From Pomphorhynchus laevis (taxonomy: Eukaryota > Acanthocephala > Palaeacanthocephala > Echinorhynchida > Pomphorhynchidae), in assembly GCA_012934845.2 (NCBI GenBank), contig WNNJ02002228.1:1-64000 (forward strand): 64,000 bases of DNA. Reading direction: 5' to 3'. A program made the position numbers and the translations under genes. The notes beneath the pieces are model-generated. The model worked only from the letters and a program-made list of their open reading frames with translations. It made no database searches and was not told the DNA's origin. Below are positions 1 through 10,845 of this stretch, in pieces; within the stretch, counting starts at the first letter, position 1; every line of letters starts with the position of its first letter.

Positions 1-179
1 ATGTACATCAATGTCATGTTCATCTTTCATATACTTCTTAATAACAACGCTTTATGAATGTTGAGTACTTCGTGAATACAACCATTATGTCGTGTAACCC
101 ATATAACCAATATTTTATTTTAATAAAGATATGTATACATAACTTACTAAATTAAAGGATAACTAAATAATAACTATTG
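1..179. other. AT-rich sequence, nothing recognised
   Basis: No coding frame, RNA gene or clear repeat is visible before the first Penelope-like sequence begins near position 180. Confidence 0.5.
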
Positions 180-1534
180 ATAAAGTCAGTAATAACTTTG
201 TCTTCTTTAGATTTGAGTTTAGAAACAATTATTACGAAACACTGTTCAATATTGAAAAAAGGACAACAGTTGAATAGATAATAAAACTGTATGAAAAAGT
301 TCTAAAATTATAACTTTAATTATTTGATTTAATTAATTTAATTAATTACGCAACATATGAACGTAGTGATTTTAGTTCAACAAGTCATTGTTTTAAAATG
401 GATAAAAAGGGTAGAAAAATTAAATTATTTTATTATATGATACGGTTAATTATAAAAGAAGTTAATTATAATGATTAAAATATAAACACAATATATGGAT
501 GTAGTAATTTAAATTTAGAAACATTACAAGTCACTGTTCTATAATGGATAAAAAGTGTATAAAGGTTGAATCAGATAATAAAACTATACCTATATTATAT
601 TGGAATCCAGAAATTACATAAAAATCCAATTAAACCTAGGTTCATATGTAGTGCGTTTAAATGTACATTAAAACCACTTTCTGTCTATATGAATAAAATA
701 CTTAAAGTAATTAAAGCACACTTTTAAAAAATATTGCAAGGTAATCGAAATTAATACTGATATAAAACACTATTTCAGTGTTAATTTTTCAAAAGACTTT
801 TTAGAACAGACAAAAGGAATGAATTTTCAAAATATTAATACATACGATTTTAGTACGCTTTATACAAATCTAGATTTAGTAGATATTAAAGAAGCGTTAG
901 TAAAATTGATTAATTTTATATTCGGAAAAGATATACATATACATGTTATAATAATTATTACGTCTATCTAACAAAAATTAAACCATAAGGTAAATATAAA
1001 TATATGGATAAAATTGAATTATTAGAATCCTTAAATATTTTGATAAATCAAAATTATTTAAAAGTAGAGACATCAATATTTAGACAAGTAAAAGGTGTTC
1101 CAATGGGTGGTAATAGTAGCCCAATTATAGCTGACTTGTTTTTAAGCTTTATAGAATATGAATTTGTTCATAACTGTGTAAAAACTAAATCTAAACAATA
1201 TAAATATATGAAATATATGTTTCGATACATTGATGATATATGTGTATTTAATTCTAATAATTTTTATTCAATTAGTGAACAAATTTATCCAGAAAGCCTT
1301 ATTCTTAACAAAACCAATATTAATGATAAAGTAGGTATTTATCTAGATATGAACATTAAATTAACATTAACTAAAACTACTATTAATTTATATCGTAAAG
1401 ATGACATATTTAAATTTACAAGAAACATATTTTTGCATGAGCATTCATGCATACCATATAATATAAAATATAATACATTGAATAATGAAATTTTAAGAAT
1501 TGCAACAATTTGTAAAATTTTTATAGGTGGATAA
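180..1534 (+). mobile_element. Penelope-like retroelement, RT-bearing copy (plus strand)
   Basis: Decayed reverse-transcriptase element. In translation the order is YWNPKLHKNPIKPRFI near 600-650, a YDFSTLYTNL block near 840-890, GVPMGGNSSPIIADLF near 1095-1140, the catalytic YIDDICVF near 1225-1250, then LDMNIKL and YRKDDIFKFTRN near 1350-1420. These blocks typify a Penelope-like RT group common in invertebrate genomes, possibly the Naiad-type clade; that subclade is a guess. The longest open stretch is 1004-1534. The segment 200-560 repeats the same upstream motif about three times (near 205, 363 and 500), which looks like partial direct repeats of the element's own 5' region. The copy is broken and not expected to be active. 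Related pieces recur across the window. Confidence 0.75.
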
Positions 1535-1890
1535 TAAATAATATACTTTGTATTAGAATAAGATACTAGATAGTTTTATCAAAGGAAATACGTCCTTAAC
1601 ACGTATTTGGCCCCGCTGCTATGTTGGGTAGAGGAGTTAGGGGATGTAACCTGATAGCATATCAGTTCCTCTTGATGACCTCTAATTCTTATTCTGATAC
1701 AGTGTCTGCTATTTATTAGTCAATTCATAAAAATGTTTATTTTAAATTTCAATTTTTATTTTAACTTGATTTAAATTATAAAAAATCTTAAAACAATTAT
1801 TTTTTTATTATTTAATTATTAAATTTTGATTTAGCATTATTATGGTTTGTTTTATAATTATATTAAATACGTGGACTCAGTTAGCTGATT
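1535..1890 (+). repeat. 3' tail of the Penelope-like element
   Basis: This non-coding tail follows the RT frame and recurs at 7387-7740, 10638-10845 and, inverted, at 6515-6845. It includes a hairpin near 1588-1612 (AAATACGT, loop, ACGTATTT), another near 1651-1667 (CTGATA, loop, TATCAG) and ends near the sequence ACTCAGTTAGCTGATTTGAT. The shared end marks the 3' boundary of the family better than the coding part does. Confidence 0.7.
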
Positions 1891-2489
1891 TGATATGTTT
1901 GTTAGAACTCAAACTGAAAAAAGCGAGTCAACATGATGCATAAGGCGTAATTAAAACACCCCTTTAAAGAAGAACATGGATAGAAGCCGTTTATGATGAA
2001 ATTATCATTACAATGGTGTGATAATTTTACACAAAGCTTATGATATTTTGAGCATTTTCAAAGCATTCGTGACAAAAGTACAAGCTAAATATCAACACAA
2101 TTTACTTATAACACAATCTATATTTGCATTTATTACTTAATAGACATGTCATGTATTTAAATTAGTTAACTTAAAATATAATTAAATAAATTATTAAATT
2201 CCTAAAATGGTTAAAGTTTTTACCAAAATTTCGTTTCAATATATTTGCTTCAGTAAATGACGCTATTTCTCGTTCTTATAATGTTTGAACTTGGACAAAT
2301 CATTATTTTTCTAAAAGTTAACTTTTTAAAATGCACATGTGGATTTTATTTAATTTATTCTATCAGGTAATCTAGGATAAATAATAGCATACGGAGCATT
2401 GATTATTATAGTTGACACACCGAAAACTTGTGAGCTTTATCACTCTGCCGACCATTTGATTAGCAATCAAACAAACATAATGCATTGTT
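1891..2489. other. AT-rich spacer, no gene seen
   Basis: No coding or RNA feature could be supported here on either strand. Confidence 0.5.
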
Positions 2490-2665
2490 ACTGATACGAA
2501 CTCATGTCTTGTAGTGAAGTACAATTGAATTGGCTGATATTTCTGAGAATATCACTCTCTTTTGTAAATTTGTTAACATAATAAAGATACCATCCATGTC
2601 AAAATTATGGGTGGGAATGTGCAATGAGATAAGTTGATCACCCATCTCCGCTGTGATCTCATTCA
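2490..2665 (+). repeat. Left arm of a 3.3-kb-spaced inverted repeat
   Basis: About 165 bases here reappear as the reverse complement at 5985-6150. The best part surrounds CCATCCATGTCAAAATTATG near 2590-2610. The arms differ by several substitutions and small gaps, so they are not young. Confidence 0.7.
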
Positions 2666-3984
2666 CTGAGCTTTATCGATATTTAGTGGCTAAAGACTTT
2701 ACATTTATTCAAAATTAACCATCTCTTGTTATGATAACTGCAATAATTCAACAAAAGTGGACGAACAGCATGTTCGTTTGATGTATCACAATACTACTGA
2801 TTTTTGATAACAATTCTATAATTATAACGATAATTATGAAAATTATATATTTTGTCTCATAATACTACACCGATTTTTGATAACAATTCTATAATTATAA
2901 CGATAATTATAAATATAACGTCTTTTATATATTAGTCAATTCGTAAAATTGATTCTTGTGACTGAAACCTGATAGCATAGCAGTTCATCTTGATAACCTC
3001 TGATTCTTATTCTAATACAACGTCTGTTATTTATATATTTATTTCCGTTCGATTGATGTCTCACAATACTACACTGATTTTTGATAACAATTCTATAATT
3101 TCAAAGGTGAAGAATAAAATTTATTAGATTTTTTGTTATAATTATATAATTATCATTTACTCTTAAAAGTTGTTTTAATATTTCTAATTGTTCATTTATA
3201 TAAAATTTGTTCGTTTTCTAACTATATTTCTGGAATATTCATTGGACATTAAAATTAATCAAACATGAAATTTAATAGAGCTTTATAACTTATTTTAATA
3301 TGTCAAGTAAACGGCCAGTATTAATTTTATAGTTTATACCAAATATATCTTTTTAAGAATAAAATTTTATAAAAACGTTTATCCAAAACATTCAGAAATT
3401 TATATTATAAAAATATTATTTGCAAATAAAATTAGTTAAAATAACTAATATTCCATAATATAAATAATTTTTGTTTAGAAGTCAACAGAACTTATATTAA
3501 CAGCATTTAAACAGAAATGAACAAATATAGTCAGACAAGTGACATGTTTTTGTGCAACGCATCCAGATGGAACGTTGTCAAAATGATTTTATAACTTTTT
3601 GATTTAGACAATACCCTAAGCTTTGGTAGACATTACAAAGATTTTCAGATTTAAAGATTTTTGGATTAAAACTATTTTTAGTGGTATGTAAACATAGCAT
3701 TTTTAGTTTAAAATCTACTTACTTATTTATTCAACTTACTTCATTTAATATTTATTTTTATAATCCAGAATTAAAGTTAGGCTTTTGTAACAAATTGGCT
3801 TAAATTATTCACAAAAGAACCAAATTTTTCAGTTGAAATAGTATTGAGTTTTGAATAATACTATGAATTTTCGTTATACAACGGTATCTGTTGATTGCTG
3901 TATCTACAAATAACATTATTTCTACAATAATCACCGTTGTTGTTTTTGGCAATCAAAAACAACTTATAATTCTGTAATTTTGGA
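2666..3984. repeat. Repeat-bearing spacer with a Penelope-like tail scrap
   Basis: A ~50-bp motif containing TTTTTGATAACAATTCTATA occurs near 2797, 2874 and 3076. A scrap of the Penelope-like 3' tail (CCTGATAGCATAGCAG) lies at about 2967-3030 on the plus strand. The rest of the interval is AT-rich with no gene visible. Confidence 0.6.
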
Positions 3985-4190
3985 TTCCAATATAATATAG
4001 GTATAGTTTTATTATCTAATTCAACCTTAAATATACAAACAGAATAAAATTATCCATTATAGAACAGTGACTTGTTAATAATTGTTTCTAAACTCAACTC
4101 ACTACGTTCATATGTTGGATTTACATTTAAATCATTAGAATTAATCTCTTTCATTAGTATATCATAATAAAGTTGATATTTATTCAGTCA
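3985..4190 (-). mobile_element. Penelope-like RT fragment (minus strand)
   Basis: The reverse complement matches roughly 350-640 of the first copy: the stretch encoding the start of the frame through LYWNP and the upstream repeat. It is a short scrap without catalytic motifs. Confidence 0.65.
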
Positions 4191-5984
4191 AATACTAAAA
4201 TACTAAAATTCTATATTTGTATTGTATTTTATTATTCTTACTTGCTATTTTTTGATTTTGGTCAGGGTTGTTGCTTGTGTTGGGAGTAATCATTCCATAT
4301 AGGCTATAGTTCATATGAAGAGGTAGACGTGGATATTCGTTTGATTCTTTCATTAAAGCTGTTATTGTAAATTCATTCTTATTTTCAGTCATTTTAGGAA
4401 AAGGGACTAGCGAATGCTAAACTGTGCTTTGTTTTCTGATGATTAAAACATTGTCCGGCAGTAATTATGTAACGCACACACGATTGCATTCTCTCTTTTA
4501 ATTGGCTGATTTTAACAGACTACAAATTAAACAAACTTTGTAGGAAGTGTCACGGTAATGCACCATTTCATACAAAGAGTGTTCTGTTTCTGTTAGTTTA
4601 AGACTAGTAAAGAACACTGACAGTTTTGTAGTTGCACTGCGCTGTACTATGGAATTTCATCGCATTATCATATTTATTCTATAGATCTCTTGTTTTTGAA
4701 GACGAAGTGCAATTATAGAAATATTAATCAAATTGCCTAATCAGAAAATAACATAAATTAAACATTTCATATTATCAGCTACTATAGATCGCGAAAGGTA
4801 AAAACATTACGTGTCAAAGAATACTTGGTTTTCTAATTTTTTAACTATTCAAAATATTAGAAAAAAGACGATACTCTTTGGAATTATTGCAACTATTAAA
4901 ATTTCAACTTTGAATTTAGTTCACCTGATATTAGTAAAGTGTACAAATAAATGAAACAATTCATCGCTTTGATAACAATTTATCGCTTTAATCATTTAAA
5001 TTTTAATTATTAAATATACCATTAAATACAAAGAACATAATTTTATTTAATTGAAAATATACTATATATAATTTTATTATTATTTCTCAATGTCAAATAT
5101 CAAAACTATTTTTTTCATATTATTAATCTAATGTTTAGTTGTACGTTTTAATAAATTTTGAATTTCAAATTGAAATATAATTATCAAAATATACCGAATC
5201 ATTAATTTTTATTAATTAATTAATAAAAATTAACTAAAAATTTGTAAATTATTGTAGTATCATCATACATTGTTTTAAATAGACATTAATATTTTTTCTA
5301 TTTTATTTACTGTCCGTAAACGAACAATACTATCATTAAATCAACTACATTTAGCCTGAAACTAATTTCGTTACGGTTTTGACAATCGTAGGATAAAATC
5401 TGAAATGATTTTTAACATTAATTTATTAACTAACAAATATATAATTTTAATAATTATTTTAACGTATTTAATTTAAATTATAAGCTTAATAGATAAATAT
5501 TTTTGGATTAGCATTGAAAAATATAAGGTAACCTCAATTATTGTCAATATAATTCAATTTTATTTTGGCCATTACCAAATTTAGGCTCCAGACGATAGCT
5601 AAATGCGATATTTTAAGCAGAATAAATTGTTTATTCAAAAAGATTGTTAAAAACAACTCATATTCAAAATATTTTGAAATAAGGAGTTTATTAATCTTTA
5701 ACTATGTGATCTAAATTATTTTTATATTAATTGGCTGATCTTATTTGTAAAATTTAGACAAACTTTAATTTTTTCCCGATTCTCAATTTTTGAAAACAAA
5801 TATAAACGAATAAAATTCATGTTGTTCATTAAATTAACTTGATTAATTAAATGTTGTTAATTAAATGCATATCAAATTGCATTGATTTTATTAATGGACA
5901 CCGAGTGTCGCACAAATATTATGAGCTTCATGCTAATTAGTAATAAAATGTCTGTACATTTTGATGCAGTGCATATTTAGTTAA
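4191..5984. other. AT-rich non-coding interval
   Basis: No gene is supported. A 65-codon minus-strand frame at 4195-4392 has no recognisable motif. The interval forms the right part of the spacer between the inverted-repeat arms. Confidence 0.45.
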
Positions 5985-6150
5985 TAAGATCACAATGGAG
6001 ACGGGTGATCAACTTATCTCATTATGCATTCCCACCCATAATTTTGACATGGATGGTATCTTTGTTATGTTAATAAAATCACAAAAGAAAGCAAGATTCT
6101 CAGAACAATTAACTTCTTAAATTATACTTCACCACAAGACATGAGTAAAT
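5985..6150 (-). repeat. Right arm of the inverted repeat
   Basis: This is the reverse complement of 2490-2665, including CATAATTTTGACATGGATGG. With the left arm it brackets about 3.3 kb. No transposase is visible in between, so it may be a non-autonomous foldback element or two opposite copies of a dispersed repeat. Confidence 0.7.
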
Positions 6151-6514
6151 CTGATAACTGAAGCTAATCAAAATATTGTTCTGTCTAAATGTAATTGTCA
6201 TTTGAGCAAATAAAATTGCTGCTGAAAAAAATATGCTGAGTGTTGACTAAAGATACTATTTTGATTTATAAATCTAAATTTTATTGTATAGGATATATCA
6301 ATTTTGTAAATTAACATTAAAAAAGCATTGTGTCAAATATTTAAAAGAAATTAATCTTTAAAATTCTTTTTAATTTCATTACTTAATGTATTTCTTTTTA
6401 TTTCAAAACGCGCATTGCAAAATTTGTGAATAATTTTCTTTAATTTATTTTCCCTCGATGTTTAAACGCCCTGTACAATATAAGAGCACATCGAACGTAT
6501 CATTGGACAATAAA

Positions 6515-6845
6515 ATGAATATATCAGTTCACTGAGTCTACGTATTATATAAGATTTTATATAATTTATATCAAGTTTAAATAAAAAATTGAAATTTAAG
6601 ATAAAAGTTAATTTTTATAAAATTGACTAATAAATAATAGACGATGTATCAGAATAAGGAATATGGTTTATCAGGAGGAATTGCTATGCTGTCAGATATC
6701 GGTTTATATACCTCGACGCAACATATAATATGTCTAAAAGCGTGTTAATGACTTATTCCACATGATACAATTTGTTTATCTTTTATCGTATTCTAATACA
6801 AAGTATATGGTTTATTATCCATTCAATTTTGTCACTTATCAACAT
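6515..6845 (-). repeat. Inverted Penelope-like 3' tail
   Basis: The reverse complement of this block matches the Penelope-like tail, from the ACTCAGTTAGCTGA-type end (here in reverse at about 6525-6545) to the sequence following the RT stop (about 6780-6840). It faces the plus-strand copy at 6985-7740, giving a tail, gap, body, tail arrangement. Penelope-like elements are known to end up with partial copies of themselves in inverted orientation at the 5' side. Confidence 0.7.
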
Positions 6846-6984
6846 AACATAACATATACATAATAAACAAAATGTGTTGATTGTTTCCACTAATAGAACG
6901 CTCGGTTTGTGAGTCAGTGCACGGGCAATATTTTACCAAGTATAACGGTGCCGACAGGACTTCCTTTACATCAAGTTAATGCGT

Positions 6985-7740
6985 TCCTTGTAAAGCCTTA
7001 TTCTTAACAAAAACAATATTAATGATAAAGAAGGTGTATATCTAGATATGAACTTTAAATTAACATTAACTAAAACTACTATTAATTTATATCGTAAAGA
7101 TGACATATTTAAATTTACAAGAAACATATTTTTAAATGAGCATTCATTTATGTCATATAATATAAAATATAATACATTAAATAATGAAATTTTAAGAATT
7201 GCAAATATTTTTAACGCGATTGGCTTCCTTCAAAATCATTTAAATAATTTAATAGATACATATTTTAAACTAGGTTACTATAAAAATAACATCAAGCAGA
7301 GAATAGTAAAATATATAAATCAACACAATAATATAAAAAAATTTAAACTCTTAAGTGGCAAATTTTTATGGATGGATAATAAATAATATACTTTGTATTA
7401 GAATAAGATACTAGATAGTTATTTCAGAGGAAATACATCATCCGCATGTATTTGCTAATAAAAGAGTTAGGGGCCGAAATCTGATAGCATAGCAGTTCCT
7501 CCTGATAACCTCTAATTCTTATTCTGATACAACGTCTGTTATTTATTAGTAAATTCATAAAAATGACGTTTATTTTAAATTTCAATTTATTTTTATTTTA
7601 TCTTGATTTAAATTATAGAAAATCTAAAGACAATTATTAATTTTATTATTTAATTATTACTTTTAGATTTAGCATTATTATGTATTCTTTAGTTTATAAT
7701 TATATTAAATACGTAGACTCAGTTAGCTGATTTGATATTG
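6985..7740 (+). mobile_element. 5'-truncated Penelope-like element with full tail
   Basis: The copy begins within the part of the RT frame after the catalytic box (LDMNFKL near 7045). It stays open from 7048 to the end of the frame at 7386, so it shows the family's C-terminus, ending LLSGKFLWMDNK. The tail 7387-7740 has the same hairpins as the first copy, with a base-pair change that keeps the stem (AAATACAT/ATGTATTT near 7430-7452). The last 200 bases are also present at the start of the second unit of the duplication at 10638. Confidence 0.75.
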
Positions 7741-8337
7741 TAAAAATGATGTTTGATCTCCCCACTTATACCGACTTCTTCCTCGTGGTTTCAATCCAGA
7801 AAGTTCGACGCTCCTAGCAATCATCAAAATGGGGCCTAACCACTTAAGCTGACTTCCTTCAACGTAGATGAGCAGTGACTTTATTCTAAGATACTTGCGG
7901 ATGACTCAACTTCGAACTTTATTTCTATAGCTGAAGCCGGCCACACCATCAAAGAACCTCTTTTTGATAGCTTATACACGAGATCTAGTAATTGCATTCA
8001 GTACCCAAAGTTTATGCCATAAGTGAGGATTGATTAGAATACTAAGCGATAAATTGAACGTTTTCGCTTGAAGGTTTATCTCCTTACCCAAAATGATTTA
8101 TGCGAACAATTCATTACTGCGTTAGCTGCACAGATCCGTCTCAAAATTCCCCTATTATTGGAATTGTATCCATCATGATCTATATTTTTAATTTGTTAAA
8201 TATCGAGGAACAATCATCTATAGTTGAACGAAAATTATTTTGATATTTCGCTGAAAACTACTATCATCTTCAAAAATTAACACATATGTTTAAAACAGAA
8301 AATACTTTTATTTCCACTATACCTACCTATTATTCCT
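7741..8337 (-). pseudogene. LINE-gamma RT fragment, unit 1
   Basis: Reverse-strand translation gives the C-terminal part of a non-LTR ORF2: RRICAANAVMN near 8130, LTYGINFGY near 7995 and an SQLRWFGHL-like block (SLSG) near 7845. Such blocks follow the catalytic core in LINE reverse transcriptases that carry an EFKYLGVLFTSDG-type segment. Frames change several times, so the copy is dead. Near 8164-8325 a ~166-bp short repeat interrupts it. The fragment stops abruptly at 8337, where LINE-beta sequence begins. Confidence 0.65.
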
Positions 8338-8457
8338 ACCAAAAATAAAAATAATTGCATTTATTTATAAAAATAAATGCTTTTAGTTAAACAACAAAGA
8401 TTTCGAAATTGCATCAAATTCAAGTAAGATTTCAATTTGAAATTACTTATGGAAAAG

Positions 8458-8745
8458 CGATTTATAAGCTGAATACTACATGTGGGTAGTATTTATTAAC
8501 TCGATTCGAATTTCTATCTGACATTACTTATGGAAAAGCGATTTAATAGTTAAATACTACCTGTGGGTAGTATTTATTAACTCGAGTCAGATTTCTATAT
8601 GACATTACCTATGGAAAATCGATTTATTAGCTAAATACTACATGTGGGTAGTATTTATTAACTCGAGTCAGATTTCTATATGACATTACTTATGTAAAAG
8701 CGATTTAATAGTTAAATACTACCTGTGGGTAATATACCTTAATAT
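8458..8745. repeat. 81-bp hairpin tandem repeat, about 3.5-4 copies
   Basis: Units start at 8458, 8539, 8620 and 8701, exactly 81 bases apart. Each contains AAATACTACC, a 4-base loop and GGTAGTATTT, a 10-bp stem, followed by a CTCGAGTCAG segment. Alternate units differ in the loop and flanking bases, suggesting a higher-order two-unit pattern. Confidence 0.9.
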
Positions 8746-8962
8746 GACACACATGACTCATCATCAACATAAGCCGTGATTATTTTTTCTTGTCTATACA
8801 GTTTGTTAAATGGAAACATTTTGATTTTCCGTTGGATCTTTAATTTTAAAACGACAATATATTTTAAAAATGGCAAAATATATATTTTCTCAATTGTCCT
8901 TATAAAATAGGATGCAAACATTTAAGTTTCTCTGTAAACATTGAATTCTGATTAATGATTAA

Positions 8963-8990
8963 TTCTTTGAAAGCGCTTGCTTTCAAAGAA
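8963..8990. other. Perfect 12-bp hairpin
   Basis: TTCTTTGAAAGC, loop GCTT, GCTTTCAAAGAA. It recurs unchanged at 15408-15435 in the other duplication unit, in the putative 3' region of LINE-beta. Confidence 0.8.
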
Positions 8991-10845
8991 AATTACTGAT
9001 ACAGCCAATTGACTCTAATACATCACGTACGTAGCAGTACAGTCTGCGTATATTAAGAAGTGAAAATGCACGTGAAATGTGCACTGATTGGATAATTTGT
9101 TCACGAGTAATTGGAATGCGGTGAGATAAAACACAATCAATTACAAATCAATTGTGTAGTATTTCTACTATATGCAGAATTAACGACCCTGTGGCCAAAA
9201 CGTTTTGATCAAGCAGAAATAGAAGTCCAATTACTTAAAGGATTAAAAATGAAATGATGTGCGACCTGGATAATTGATAATAAAGATTTTTATTTTGATA
9301 ATATTTGATTGCAAAATGCTTGTAATTATTGATTATTTAAATGAATGATAAACATTTCAACACTGATTTTCCTTACTCTCAAAAGGAATGTACAGAATTA
9401 TCTAAAAGATAAAAATTATTGAATTCGCAAAATCTAATAATCGAACACTCGTAAAATTTCAAATTCAATATGTATTTTAATGAATAAGTTAAACTATTTA
9501 AAGATAAATTTAATAAACAATTTTAATATATATGTATATTGCTTGAAAAGTATCGATAGTTCAATATATATTTTAATATTCTTTTATTGCCTTCAATACA
9601 ATTTTGAAATGTTTTTTAATAGAACAAAATAATTGCATTTGTGACGGTCTGTTGTTAAAGATATTTTTACGTTCTAATTATAGTATTTAATATTTTGTTC
9701 ATTAATCACAAATTAAAAAATGTTTATATAAGCTGAATGTACGACAGTCCTGTCTGATTATTTGTAATACAAAATGAAATCACATTAGCTTCAGCAAAAC
9801 CACCGGATTGAAGTGGATTCTAAAAGTGTATTTTACGCTAAAAAATTTGCTAATAATGCTTTAATTTTTAATCATGAACATAACTTGTTTGATTTTGGTG
9901 AAATAAAGTTATAGTCATGATATTTTATTTTGCAAGCTCTCAAGTTTGGTTCATAAACTGCAAATTAAAATAATTATTAAGCTGCCCTAGAACAGCTATG
10001 TCCGATCGTTTGTAATGCAAAATGAAGTCACATTAGCTTTAACAAAACAGCCGGACTTGAAGTCAGTATACTAAAAAGTAGTTTAAAACTAAGAAAAGTG
10101 TATTTAATCTTACAAAAGTTTGCTAGGCCAGGATGATCCTCTGGAGTAAAAATGTCTTTGCGCGAGGCTTGTCGCAGTAATGCCAGAGACGCTTAGCGTG
10201 CTCGTCAAAAAAAATCGGTTGCCCCTCTACCCAAGGCACCTAGAGTTTTAATACATTTCGGTATGAAATATATGCCACTGGAGGTGATGGCCTCGAACTA
10301 TTTCTTCGTTCCTTAGCTTCTGTGGCTACGGCACCTGATCCTGACAACGCCATATATAAATGACTAGGAGACAGTGGATCTACACATGCGCCGTCTCAGC
10401 GTGCAAAACGCACAAGTTCTTACGGGGTCACAGTGCCGTCATCCGGTCGTTTTCCGTTGGAGCGAGTTAAATCTGGAGGTTCAAGGCGGCTCGGTACGTG
10501 AGCTTTTCTTAGCGCATCTCGAACTGCGCTGTTCAGCATTGATTGACGGGCAAAACGGCCAGCGGAACGTGATCAACTCAAGCCAGGTGTTCCTAGCTTG
10601 TCGACGACTGCACCGCAACGGCACGTATGGGGTTATTAGTAAATTTTTATTAGTAAATTCATAAAAATGACGTTTATTTTAAATTTCAATTTATTTTTAT
10701 TTTATCTTGATTTAAATTATAGAAAATTTAAAGACAATTATTAATTTTATTATTTAATTATTACTTTTAGATTTAGCATTATTATGTTTTCTTTAGTTTA
10801 TAATTATATTAAATACATAGACTCAGTTAGCTGATTTGACTTGTA

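Larger units (their letters stand above)
7540..10637. repeat. Unit 1 of a tandem segmental duplication
   Basis: Bases 7540-8337 match 10638-11445 and bases 8338-10637 match about 14478-17075, in the same order and orientation with only scattered differences. Unit 1 lacks the ~3.0 kb that separates the two blocks in unit 2. In unit 2, LINE-gamma reads continuously across that point, so unit 1 most simply carries a deletion. The 81-bp array is shorter here (4 copies against 8). Confidence 0.85.
8338..10637 (-). mobile_element. LINE-beta 3' part, unit 1
   Basis: The minus-strand coding end lies at about 10115-10637. Its translation contains LNSAVRDALRKAHVPSRLEP near 10515-10555 and PWELVRFAR near 10420, typical of the far C-terminus of a LINE family abundant in marine invertebrates. 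The remaining 1.7 kb toward 8338 would be its 3' untranslated region, with a perfect hairpin, an 81-bp tandem repeat and an A/T-rich end. Both copies of this tail lie inside the duplication, so there is no independent insertion to prove that all of it belongs to the LINE. Confidence 0.65.

Noticed and set aside
4195-4392. 65-codon minus-strand open frame next to a Penelope-like scrap
   Set aside because: No motif, no homologous block, and length expected by chance.
10374-10664. Plus-strand open frames of 90-96 codons at 10374 and 16817
   Set aside because: They are antisense shadows of the LINE-beta C-terminal coding sequence on the minus strand, whose translation matches a known LINE block.
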